A stretch of 64,000 bases of DNA from Brienomyrus brachyistius (taxonomy: Eukaryota; Chordata; Actinopteri; Osteoglossiformes; Mormyridae), in NCBI RefSeq assembly GCF_023856365.1, contig NC_064545.1, positions 124,001 to 188,000 on the forward strand. Reading direction: 5' to 3'. Below, piece after piece: positions 12,545-24,600 of this stretch (position 1 is its first letter; each line of letters opens with the position of its first letter). The position numbers and the translations under genes are program-made. Below the pieces are notes generated by a model. That model did not search any database. It was not told where the DNA came from and was given only the letters and a program-made list of their open reading frames with translations.

Positions 12545-13318
12545 ATGACAAATTGGTTCTGCGCCCTGGCGATTTTCGGCTGGGTGCTGGTAGCCCTCGA
12601 TGCCCATTATGTCTGTTGGCAGGCGCTTCTTCGGTGTCAGCAAGAAAAAGACTGCGAACTAGCCTACAACCAGTACCTAGCGGCATGTGAAGCTAATATT
12701 AGGGGGAATCGACGTCAATGTCCCAGTCACTGCATCAGTGCCTTGGTAAGACTAAATCAGACTCGCAACGGGCCAGATCTGGAAACATGTGACTGCGGCC
12801 AAGACATACAATGTAGGAGGGCGAAACGGGCGATCGAGCCTTGCCTTCCAAGAAGACATCCTGGAGACGCCTCGGGAATAGGATGCACCGAAGCCCGCCA
12901 GCGGTGTGAGGAAGAGTCCAACTGCAACTCCAAACTAACCGCCTACCTGTCCAACTGTGGCCAGTTATTCAATGGCAGGAGATGCACGACAAGGTGCAGG
13001 ACCACAATCCAACAGATGCTCTTAATTCCCAGCGGGATGTTGCTGAACCGTTGCGTGTGCGACGGCGTGGAGAGACCTTTCTGCGAGGTGGTGAAGGACA
13101 ACATGCGCAAACTCTGCTCTTTTGGGGATAAAGGCGTCTCCACGTCGTACGGGGAGATGGACGATGTGTACGAGGATGAGGACTATGAAATGAAGTCGGA
13201 GAGAGAGGACACGCAGTCCGATTCGGGGGTCCCTCTGTCCGGTGCCTCCAAGTTGCCTTCTTGCCTTATTTTGTTGCATTTGGCGATGTTAATATTCTAC
13301 TGGTGCAGACATTTCTGA
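12545..13318 (+). CDS. gas1: Growth arrest-specific 1 (GAS1), intronless
   Basis: GAS1 is a GPI-anchored cell-surface protein that binds Hedgehog ligands as a co-receptor with Patched and also contacts RET. The 257-residue frame is uninterrupted, as expected for this single-exon gene. Residues 1-20 form a signal peptide. Two cysteine-rich GFRalpha-like domains follow, at about 24-100 (from CWQALLRCQ through CPSHCISAL to AIEPCLP) and 114-191 (from GCTEARQRCEEE through RCVCDGVERPFCE). One N-glycosylation sequon, NQT, is at 71. An acidic linker rich in D, E and Y spans 204-224. Residues 238-257 are hydrophobic and fit a GPI-attachment signal, although the end (WCRHF) is unusually polar. Human GAS1 is about 345 residues; the linker is much shorter here. 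Teleosts have more than one gas1 gene and I cannot say which this is. Confidence 0.93.
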   Translation: MTNWFCALAIFGWVLVALDAHYVCWQALLRCQQEKDCELAYNQYLAACEANIRGNRRQCPSHCISALVRLNQTRNGPDLETCDCGQDIQCRRAKRAIEPCLPRRHPGDASGIGCTEARQRCEEESNCNSKLTAYLSNCGQLFNGRRCTTRCRTTIQQMLLIPSGMLLNRCVCDGVERPFCEVVKDNMRKLCSFGDKGVSTSYGEMDDVYEDEDYEMKSEREDTQSDSGVPLSGASKLPSCLILLHLAMLIFYWCRHF

Positions 13319-13469
13319 AATTGCATGGAGTAATACGGAAAACGTAGATGGAAGACGGCTTATTAAATTTGTGTGAATGGTACTTGATGATAAATATTTT
13401 GGAAATGGATTATCATATGAAACGAGGATATCCTTTTGCGTGTGTGTGGGGATTTGCATAGATCACAGT

Positions 13470-13745
13470 TGAGGACCGAATTGTCCCCGAAGTGTAGTAA
13501 AGCTTAAATTTCCCTATACATTCGGGGACATCTTTTGAGGTCAACATTTGGATAACCTAAATTTTCATAAAAACCTGTGAATACAATCAAAAAAAGTAAA
13601 AATGCCAAAAGTCTTGTATTTTGGTTGGTTACTTATATTAAAGCTTAGGGATGGATAGAGGTTACGGGTGTCGTGATTGGGATAAGGGTTTTTTCCCATA
13701 TTAATGAATGGACGGTCCCCATTTAGATAGGTATACCAACATGTG
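13470..13745 (-). repeat. Interspersed repeat, minus-strand copy
   Basis: Read on the minus strand, this stretch contains in order AGGTTATCCAAAT-like sequence, GACCTCAAAAGATGTCCCC, TTTGGGGACAAT-like sequence and AATGGGGACCG-like sequence. The same blocks occur in the same order on the plus strand at 32215-32520. It has no coding content, and I cannot assign a superfamily. Confidence 0.5.
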
Positions 13746-16617
13746 TGTGTGTGTGGTAAAGTATGTTGTCGTACAGTGTGGAAAGTGGGTTTTAGCATAT
13801 TCAGTCCATCGGACAACCTTCTATTACCCTGCATTAAGAAAAATAGTTACTTGAAGTGAATGTAACTCCTGTTCTTATTGGAACAAACATATAAATCACT
13901 GCGCACGTTGTTTCATTGTATGTGTTGCTCTTTTATATATGTTGTGTTTTGCTTAATCGTCTTATGTTGTCCTTGGGACTTTATTAGACTTTAGATAAAC
14001 ACGGGAGCGTTCCCCATTTCCGTTTGCTCTCCTCTTCATTCTAGCGCCCGTCCTTTGTGAGCATCTCACTTCAAATATTTGGGGTGAATCGCGAGAGAAC
14101 AGGCGAGGTTCTGGGATCAAGTAGTTAAATTAACTGAAGTGCTCCTCCAGCAGTCGCCCACCCTTCCTCCATCTCTCCTACTTTCTTTAACAATTGACCC
14201 ACTGCCCCTCCTTACTCTGCCTTTTCATCGTTTGGGGCCGCTGATTACCATGAGTGTTTAGTGAGATGTTTGCGTCGAGCTCCCTTTTCATTTACACAAT
14301 GAAAGATATTTTAAATATATAAAAATATATAACTTGTTTTTATGAGTGTGGCTGAATTTGCCAAAACACGGAACATACTTAGCAATGACCAACATAAACT
14401 CGATGATTTTATAATGTAGCCTAGAGTTATGATTAAAGCGTTTAAAACAATAAACTAGCTAACCAACCAACTAACTCATTAAAAAATGAAACCCCCTACT
14501 CTAGTAAGGCTCGTGAATGGTCTCGTGCCCTGCCGACTTTGCTGTTAGTACAACTTTATCAGGCTAGCCCTTCGTTTAAAACTGCAATCAGCTCTTGATG
14601 GCTTATCTGCGCAATTTTTGCACTAAACTAAACATTGGCCAAAAAACGAAGGAACCCTCCATAACATGCGATGCTGATTTAAATCATCTTTAAAAGCACA
14701 TAATGTGTGGTTCACTATTTCCATAAAGATGAACCAGACCCTGATTAGTGGTTTAATCAGCCCTGTGGATGACTGACAACACCATCATGGCAGCTAATTA
14801 ACACCACAGCTAGCAAAAGGCCCGATTTCATTGTATTTACACGTCTTCGAAGTGAATTAAACCGCCTGGCTTGATTAGCCGCCATCCCCCCCACCCCCCA
14901 GTCTATGCTTGCAAAGCATATCTCACATGCTCTATAAATTTGCCCCCTTCACTGGTGAATGGTGAAAGAATGCAGAGTTATGGAGCTGACCCCCCCGGCT
15001 CGGCTCCAGGATGGATGACTGGAGCAACATCCATATGATTTAAGATTTTGGTTTTTCGAGACCGGATGCCTATAGGGGATCCCTACAACAAAATCTCCTT
15101 TATGCTACCATTTGAGCACCGACGCACTAAAATTACTGCCGTTTCGTTCGTCGCTGTTTTCCTACCCGTTCGTGAGTTACATAGCATACTTTTATCTGAT
15201 CCGCATGGTTTGGCAACACCGACCTTGTTTTATGTATCGCAGTATTAGCGTTGTGATTTAGGAAGTTTTTTTCCTATTTGTATTATAGCACCAACTGGCG
15301 ATAGAATGCCCCTAGCCAGCCAGATGCCAGATATATATCTTAAAAATTGTAAGAGATTAATGTGCGTGGTTAATGGGGGAAAACGCCATCGAAGCGGTGA
15401 TTAGTTGTCAGTTTTTCCATTATTTGTGTATAAATACGCCCATCGCATTATTATTGCATCTGGTGAAATAGTAGTGTAGGCATACTTTGTTTATGGATAC
15501 CAAGCCTTTAGTTTTATGTATTAATATTATAAAATTGCAGTTTGCTTTAAAGCAAACATGTTTTTGGATAGCTGAAGTAGTTCTCATTATGCACTTAAAT
15601 ATATAGCTGTGGGTTTCATTTGGAAATATTAACTATGCTGTACCAGTCGGTATACTGATAGGATTTACTGGTCTAAACTGGTTTGGAAACAAATGAATGT
15701 TTGCGTTTTACAACTGGTTTAGGTTATCCATCCGTTTAAAACTACGAGGAAATGGCTTCCTGGAGCTGGGGTTGACAAGAGTAAATTTCTGCCAGTCTGT
15801 GGTTTAGTGTGGAAAAGAAACTCTATTCGCAGTTGCCCGCAAATCCATGGGGGCGCTTTCTCACTGCGAGTACATGCTGGATAGGGACATACGGCGCTGG
15901 TCTGCTCGCTTTACCCTTTGCACTGACTTCCCTCGGTTTTGTTTTGCTGTAATGTGTAGGAATACACTGGGGTAGTAAACAGCGCCACATGTTTAGCGTT
16001 CTCCTGACTTTTTTTAAGCACTTTGCTGTAATATAACACCCAGTGTGGTACAGCCTTTAAGACGCTAGAGTCAGCAGAACCAAACATTTACTAAGTTGTC
16101 AGGTATCCAGCTAACCGTTTGCAGAAGCTGTTATTTTTTAATTGTTGCTTTCCATAGTTACACTCCAGTGAAACACGGCCACGCTTAGTCATAATAGTTA
16201 TATCTAGCTGGATCTCACATTTCGTTCAGCAGTGGGGCTGTGAAGCATATTGACGCGAGTTGATTTAATTTTCTTTGGAAGAATAAAACATCTCAGATTG
16301 CTCTTATGGACCCTGAGACCTCTGCTCAGCTTCTGGGAACCGAGTCAAAAACAACATCAGCAGAGGACCCTGAAATACGGGGAGGGGGATTAACTGTACC
16401 CGCGCTGTGCAAGAACCCATTTTTAAAAAATTCATTTAGTCAAATGTTTTATTTCTTCCTGAAACCAACTGCAGATGAAGCACCACAGGAGAAGCCTGGA
16501 TTCCTCTTCTTCTAGCACAATGTCCTATTCATGCTTACAGAATATCCCCAGGCTGAGTGATTGTGGTGTGTATCAGTGGGGGCTTGAGTAGGACCTTTAT
16601 GGTTCTTCCAGGATTAA

Positions 16618-16640
16618 CCCCCCCCCCCCCCCCCCCCCCC
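16618..16640. repeat. Poly(C) run
   Basis: There are 23 consecutive cytosines. A second run of 17 lies at 18493-18509. Both are prone to sequencing length errors. Confidence 0.9.
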
Positions 16641-19600
16641 AACGTATAACTTTGCCTCTCAACCCAAATATCTTGGCCTCATTAATTGTATCAACATACC
16701 CAAAGAAGAGGGAACAGGAGAAGGGGATGCTGAAGAGCTCTTCATGGAATTGTGGTGAAACTGAGGCCAATTAAAATCCTGAGGGGAGGGGGCCCATGAG
16801 GGGGGTTGGGAGGATAATAGCACAGAGCCTCTCTTGTTTACATGCTATCTCGCAGTGCCTTCCCTCGCCTGGTTATGCTACCTGACAGACCCTTCCCACG
16901 AGCAGCTGGTAACTGACGTGAATGGAGGATCACTCCGAGGCTGTCGATTCAGCTCAGATCTCACACTGCCATTCAGGGTGTCCTCCTCAGGGCACTGCAT
17001 GCCTGGGGGGCATGTTCTCACGACTATACCCCACTTGTGCACGCTACCTCTTTTGCCAGTCATGCTGAAGTTAACTGGCACAGATACTCAGTCTCGACCG
17101 TCACACTTGGGTCTCTGTCCCCTGTATCTCATCTCTAGCCACAGTGCAGCCCCTCCTCTGCTCATTCTGCCGGTTTCTCTTGGCCCCAGTGTTTCTAAGC
17201 AACCCTTTCGTTTAATTTTTTTTTTTCTTCAGTCCTTCAATTATGCCTTAGACCTGAAAAGGGTTGTACTCCACTCGCAAAACAAAACTGATAAACAAAA
17301 ATGTTGATTAAAAGCCTGTAAAAATTAATAGCAAATTGCGGCCCTGAGACTTTAATTAATGTATTAATGAGCTGCAGCCATTGCCAAATCTTGAAGAGTG
17401 ATCTCCTCTTTCTTTTGTTTATCACTCATATTACTTATCCATTGGTATTGGCACAGTATCAGTTTGTGTCCTCACTTAATAGCATTATCTTGCATACATA
17501 TCTTCACTTTTTTATACACCGATACTGCATAATCTAACCCTAAATGCATCCCCAAGAAATGCATTGCCCCTCCCCCCTTTACAATCCCCAGTCAAAAATT
17601 CTGGACTCCTCTGCTGCTTCTACATTATATGTCCCAAATAATCTGTCATTGAGGATGTCATGCTGTCTTAATGAAACTGAATAGAATCGTTTTGGCTTCG
17701 AGAGGAGTGGCAGGGGTTAACGTGGGGGCAGGCCAGGAGGTCAGGGGCTTGGATTCGCTTCAGCCTGACAAGATTTACTCGTGGGACTGCACAGCGAGAG
17801 AGCAGAGGAAGGCGGCGGCCAAGCGCAGAGCGGGGACACGCGATTATGGCACCCCCGCTGAGAATGCCGAAAGATGAAGGGAAAGCTCTTAAATGAGTAA
17901 AGATGGTCCAAAGATGTGAAGCAGTGGCTTATATTTGACTGGTAGAGGTGAGCCAGACGTGTGAAGAATGGTACGAGAGTTGAATGACAAGCTCCTGTTT
18001 TACCAGAAACTGATACCACTTCACTGGTTCAAAGTTGTAAAACATAGTTTTCATCACGAGACAATTTGCAAAAGCGCAGTAAGCCAACGGCACACCTACT
18101 TAGCAATGATTTCACATGGAGCGCGAGTGAGAGGGACAGTGTTAGAAATCTGCTCTAAGCACAATTCACCCTTTTACTTGCTCATGTCTTTACCACCGTT
18201 TCTCAAAGCAACTCATTCCAGCTTCCAGTTGGGTCCTGCAGAACAAATAAAGAAGCCCACTGTTCTTTTTTATTAATCCATCCATCCATTTTTACCAGAT
18301 GATGTCTCTGTATGTGTTTATTTTGTTATTCTCCACAAAGTAACACCACATACAAATTATAACACTACACAAGAACACTGGATTGCAGTGGCAGTAATCA
18401 GTATTGAAACAGAACCAAGAAAAACAGGCATCAGCGGTACCAAAACTTAACTGCACAACACAAACCAAAGATCGGCAAACGCGCACCCACCACCCCCCCC
18501 CCCCCCCCCAATCGCCCCGGCCCTGTTAACAAACCCAGCAGACCATCTTCCGCAGCATCTAAACCAATCACACAAAATCCCTCACTAACAGAAGCCTGTT
18601 GTTAACCACACTAGAGTTCCAGACTTGGTAGTATTATGCTAAAATATGATTGGTTGTACCAGTACTGGGAGTGGAGGATGGGTTGTGCAGATGAGGTCAC
18701 CACATTAGAACTCAAATTCAATTAAAGCCCTTAAAGTGGCGGCGCCATCTGGTTCCCATACACACATGGCCCACGTCTGCCATAGAGTGTAGAATGAGAT
18801 CATTATAAGGCATCTGAGTTTATTGAGATACCAATAAAAGATCACAGGTAAGGGGCTAAAAGCCTTCAGCATTAATGGCTCTCTCTAGCCATTGGTGTGA
18901 CTTGCTCTGAATCTGCTGTGTGGCAAACTATATTGGTTAGTATGGTGAATACATAGAGTCTTTTTTTGCTGGTAGTGGAATCATTGTGTGGAATCACCAC
19001 AATGGCCATGACACCACATTTATGTAAAAATAAAACCCAAACACAGAAATAGACCTTGGCCATGCTTCCCTTGGCCATCCTGGGTGGAAATGCAGTTAGT
19101 TTCCCAGACCTTCACCGGACAAGCTTTCTTCAAAACCCTTAGCTACTCACGTTGCCTGTAAATCTTTTAACTTTGCTTGTGTTTTGTAGCTCCTCTGAGA
19201 GGAGTATCTCAGACTGAAGGAGCGCTGGAGTGGCGTCGGCTCGCTGTGGGCCTAAGCCTGCCGAGGGGCGAACGACGACCTGAATGGGATTCTGGGTACT
19301 TACACAATCAAAGGCCTGTGTGGGGTGAAGCCAGATCTCGAGGGGCTTTAATCTGGCTGCTGTGCCGTGGCACAAACCCCTATTACTGCAGGCGGAGGAG
19401 CAGGCCGCTATTCAAACAGCACTCCGCTAGAAAGATAATAGTTTTCATTTGTTTCCAGCATAGAATAACACTGAGAAATGAACTGTGCGCCTGGGAATGG
19501 GAACCATATGGCAGGGCCTGCATACCACACACATGCATTGGCACATAGTTCATCCAGAGCTTAAACCCACATCTGGCTCCTGATTCTTTCTCCACCAGGG

Positions 19601-21656
19601 CCATCTTCCAGATGAGATCATGTGGAGCCAGAGCTAATAAAACCGCAGCCTGGCGCGAGGGGAGGCCTCTCTGTAGGGATGGGGAGGCAGACAGAGGCAG
19701 CCAGCCAGAGGGCCTCGGCCAGCCCCCCCCCCCTGCCTCTGACAGCCAGCTTTGGGAACACTTTCACTCAGCTCTTCCGTGATTGACATATGTGCCGCTT
19801 CAGTTCCTGGGGAGGAGGCTTGTCTGTTTGTAAGCTGTTTTCACAACGGCGCGCGTCTCCCGCCACACTGAGTCACCACTTTGGCAGCACAACATGCAGA
19901 CGCGTCTGCGCTGACTGCCAGATGAAACGGGGATAAATAGCAACCGAGCCACAGTGGAATGTGACAGCAGTGGAGTGAATGGAACTGTGGGCAGAAAAAG
20001 CATGCTGTATCTGCTGTCTCTGCCGCTGAGCATTCTGGGTAGCCATCGACATTTAAAGAGAAAAGGGCCCCTTAAGCCTCTCTTACACAACCTCCTTGGC
20101 TTGTGAGACATCAAGCTATTGGTACAAACTACAGCAAACCCTTAGACTGCATCAAGCAGCCATACTGCCTGATATATTTATAATTGCAAACGTATTCGGG
20201 AGTTGGATTCCTTTGACTAATGATGTTATTGCCTTGGGAAGAAGGTAAAATTCATAACCCCTTGAGCTGTAGTTAAAGAGAAATCATGAAAGCCATTCAG
20301 GCAAATAACAGTATAAATGAAAATCTTAGGGTAAGATGTATTGCCTCAGTGAAATCGCATGGAATAATATAACAGGATATTAAACCTGGGGCCCTGCTTA
20401 GCTAGTTTGTCAGGCCAATATAATCAAAAACAAAGAAATACCTTTCCCTGTAGAGTGCGAGATCCCGTGATCTCTACTTAGAGCAAGCAGAGGGAGTTCC
20501 ACCCACTTTGGGCTTTCCCAGAAGCCTGGATCCCGTCCCGCCTGGCCTGTCTGGCTCCACTGCTGCCTAAGTTTATGAGATGAAGTGGATTCCCAGGCAA
20601 TTTGAACAGACTGCTATCTCATGGGAGCACCTACCTTTGGTAGTCAGTCCAGTCCCCCGTATTCTGAGTGTAGAACAGAGTTTGGGCTCGAGCGCTAGCT
20701 AAGTGCCCCCCAGTGGCCATCCGCATGGCATACTATCTAGTTTAAATAAAATCACTGAACAGAGAACTAAAGCCCCATAACGTATACAAATACTGCCCCC
20801 CCATGGTAAAACCTACCAGCTATAAGCAACTGTTTGGAATGTGTTAAATTTCACGTAACACGCTCCATTCACAAAGAATACATTAATATCTCTCCATCCC
20901 TGCATCCTTGTCCTAGTCATGGTCGCGGGCATATGTTCGTATCCAAATTATAAATCATTTCAATCAAAGATTCTCAGGCCTCTGTCTTGCTGATGTGGTT
21001 CTGTCACTGCAGATTTATTGTTGATTTACTGATTTATGTCAGTTATGTTTATTGTGTTAAGCAGCAATCGTTCGTTATAGGGAGACTTGGTACTTTAATG
21101 ATGTGCCTGCACCTCATATCGATATATTAATATAAATTAGTCTGGGAAACACTTTCTCACTTTCAATTATCCTTCGATAATCTGAATTAACTGTTTTCTG
21201 CGCAATACATTTACGAAGCACTTTATACTGGTTGTACTGTAAAAAAAATACAACATTTCGTCTCGTTCTTTCATTACATTAAATATCCTCACTAATAAAG
21301 TACTTGCATATAAGTATTTTTAAACGTCTTACAGTTTTAAAAAATGGAATCTTCATTTTTGTACTTTTCAGAAGTTTTAAAAAAGTATAGGAAAATGGAG
21401 GAGAAATAATATAGTACTTTTGCTTACGATTTTATTTTCTTGCTATTTTAAGAACATGACACGCGAAATGCGGAACTACAGCGTGCGTGTCCGAATGTCG
21501 GGGGGATTATTTCGATGTCGCAACGAGCGAATCCGCTTTGAAATTGTTTACGAAAGAGACCGGTTTAGGAAGTGGAGCTTACAGTACTGATATTGAAGAC
21601 AATTATCACAGCGGAAAAGCAAAAGCGCTTAACAGGCGCAGGATTTAACACTGAGG

Positions 21657-24600
21657 ATGGAGGATGATGCAGAACTGTTTTATCGTCAGCTTCCGAAAGT
21701 GGTAATTTATCCGTTCTTGAATGAACATTTGAACTGTAACACTCTGTATTGCAAAAATACAATGGTATTATCTGGCAAGATAAGAAAATATTATTGGTAA
21801 AAGACATATCTTTCTTTCCCTGTTAGTCAACTCCAGTCGATGAAAATGAATGATAAGTTATTTAAATGGAGATGCTTTTCTCCCTCTGATGATTGCTGTC
21901 TGCTTTAATTTTTGTCTCTGTAGGAGCTCCATGCTCACCTCAATGGCTCTGTGAGTGTCGCAACTATGAAGCGTCTTATAGCCCGCAAACCGCATCTGAA
22001 CATCGACCATAGTATGACTGCCATCCTGAAGGGCCAGCGGCGGACACTAGACGAGTGCGTACCCATGGCCTTGCGGAACAACACTCTTAAAACCCTGAGC
22101 AGAACTACTTATTTTTTATCTAAGCGCTTGCTTGATTACGATCATGTAATGGAATTTTCAAAGATAGACTCTGTTATATTTTACGTCCTGCCAGCAGAAC
22201 TGTAAAGGTAATTTGTTTTACAGGTGCTTTCAGGTTTTTAAAGTGATTCATCAACTTATTGACACAGAAGAAGACCTCTTAATGGTATGGCAACTTAAAT
22301 TTTTTAACGAAGAATCGTCAGTTACTTAAGTGTTTATTTTTACCCTGCTACGTTGCCCATGATGGTACCTTGAGGAACACAATAAATGTGCAGGTATTCA
22401 GGGATGTCTGTGTTTTTAGGTTACCAAATCAGTTATTCAGGAGTTTGCGGAAGATGGAGTTAGGTACCTGGAGCTGCGGAGTACGCCTCGGGCTGATGCA
22501 AACACTGGTATGCCCCCGTATAAGCAAATTAAAATGGGAATATTTTTCAAAGTAATGATGGCTAAATTGACACTTTTCATGAGCCGTTAGCTGTATTTTT
22601 TTTATCTCACTAGATGGTGCTGTCTATTCTAAAAAGAGTTCAAAACATGCCCAAAGCAAGCCAAGAGCACCAGTTACTGGGATCAACAAATACCACAAAT
22701 ATTCACTGCATGAATTGTTGGAGTTTAAATATTTCTCCCAATATCTGCATTAAACCTGTATGATTGTGATGAGGGACACATGATCATCTTGTGGGGCATC
22801 CTGTCCAGGGGTTCCCCAGCATCTACCAAAGAGATATGGGGGGGGGGGGTCTTGTGTATTTGCCTGACTAATCTAACATATGTCAAGTCAAGAGTATTGC
22901 CTTAAAACAACACTTTAAGTGACAGCCCACAACAGTCACTTTATAGTAAAATTTGTGACCCGTCGTCACGAAATAAGTCGCACTGGTAGAACTTCACCCA
23001 TAAAACTGAGTTCGTGGCGACGGGTCACATTTAAGGTAGTTGCCCCCTACACCAGGAATGGTGTCTGGTATCCAACACTCTTCACATTAACAAAAGCTTT
23101 ATTTTTTTATTAAGTTCTTTAAATCCTTTGTTTTGCAAGGTCTAACAAAGGGAAGGTATGTGGAATCCATCATTGAAGCCATCAGGCAGTGTAAGGAGGA
23201 GGACGTAGACACGGAGGTCAGGTAAGACTCCAGCTGTTTCTTCTAGAAGATGTTTTCGCATACAGGTAGGTGAGTACATGTCCAATTGTTCATGAAGGTT
23301 CCTGGTGGCAGTAGATCGAAGGAATGGGGCTGAGGTTGCCATGGAGACAGTGAAGCTTGCGGAGGATTACATGCTGGCCAGTGACGGTTTGGTTGTCGGC
23401 ATGGACCTCAGTGGTGACCCAAATGTCAGTTGATCCTGTCCCAGTTTTCTTAGTTTGCACGGCCTTCGTTTCGCTTTCATAATGGTGATAAGTGTGATTT
23501 TTACGGGACATTTATTCCTTCTGAAGGTGGGTCATGGCAAAGACTTCCTGCCTGCCTTGCAGAAGGCCAAAAACTGTGGGCTGAAGTTGGCTCTGCACAT
23601 GTCTGAGGTACTTTACTGCTACATCAGGCCAGGAGGGCAAGTCTTCCTGCAACAAGGCCTGACCACTCACTTTCAATAGTGCCACGTTATTGCAAAAAGT
23701 TGCTTTCCCTAAAGTAACATATTAAGCACCTAGAGCACACAGTCATCTATGCAACTTAAGCATAATTCCGATTATAATGAATACACAAAGTCAGACATTT
23801 CACTCTTTCTGTTGTCTTACCTGGAGTTATACTTAATCATTTCTCATCCATTTGAGGGTTCATTTCCAAAAAGCCTCATACTACTATGGAATAGAACAGA
23901 ATATCTTTGTCATTTTACATGTGTAATGAAACTCTGTGTGTTTTCCCACCAATACTATATATTATAAAAATAAAATAATACGGGGGCGGCATGGTGGTGC
24001 AGTGGTTAGCACTGTTGCCTCACACCTCTGGGACCCGGGTTCGAGTCTCCGCCTGGGTCACATGTGTGCGGAGTTTGCATGTTCTCCCCATGTCGTCGTG
24101 GGGTTTCCTCCGGGTACTCCGGTTTCCCCCCACAGTCCAAAAACATGCTGAGGCTAATTGGAGTTGCTAAATTGCCCGTAGGTGTGCATGTGAGAGTGAA
24201 TGGTGTGTGAGTGTGCCCTGCGATGGGCTGGCCCCCCTTCCTGGGTTGTTCCCTGCCTCGTGCCCATTGCTTCCGGGATAGGCTCCGGACCCCCTGCGAC
24301 CCAGTAGGATAAGCGGTTTGGAAAATGGATGGATGGATGGATAAAATAATTCATTTAAAAATGTTAAATATAGACATACAGTTTAAAGCTAATCAAAATT
24401 TCAGTTGAACTACATTCTCATTCTAGTTCAGTTATCGTAATAATTGCTGTTTTCATAAGAGGCACGTCAGTTAAGTACATGTTTAAACTTTTAAACTTTA
24501 TACAAAAAAAAGAGAAGCTCTGTTCCAGGTTCCCTCCCAGACGGAGGAGTCGGAGCTGCTGCTGACCCTCCCCCCTGACAGGATTGGCCATGGAACTTTC

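Larger units (their letters stand above)
13319..21656. other. Gene desert between GAS1 and ADAL
   Basis: I recognise no coding exon in 8.3 kb. It contains an interspersed repeat (13470-13745), homopolymer C runs (16618-16640 and 18493-18509), a reverse SINE-tail remnant near 18276-18300, and a stretch around 14740-14960 that looks like a regulatory element. A large non-coding flank is usual for developmental genes such as GAS1. No exon could be defined in the longer open frames, for example 16834-17307. Confidence 0.55.

Noticed and set aside
13362..13367. ATTAAA as GAS1 poly(A) signal
   Set aside because: Only about 45 bases after the stop codon, and GAS1 transcripts usually have long 3' UTRs; no firm call.
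16834..17307. 157-codon plus-strand frame between GAS1 and ADAL
   Set aside because: No domain, no homologue that I recognise, and it ends in AT-rich low-complexity sequence.
18493..18509. Poly(C) runs as signs of an assembly gap or G-quadruplex element
   Set aside because: Simple homopolymers, common in this window; nothing else supports a special role.
23980..24060. tRNA-like A and B boxes
   Set aside because: They belong to the head of a SINE with target duplications and a GGAT tail, not to a functional tRNA gene.
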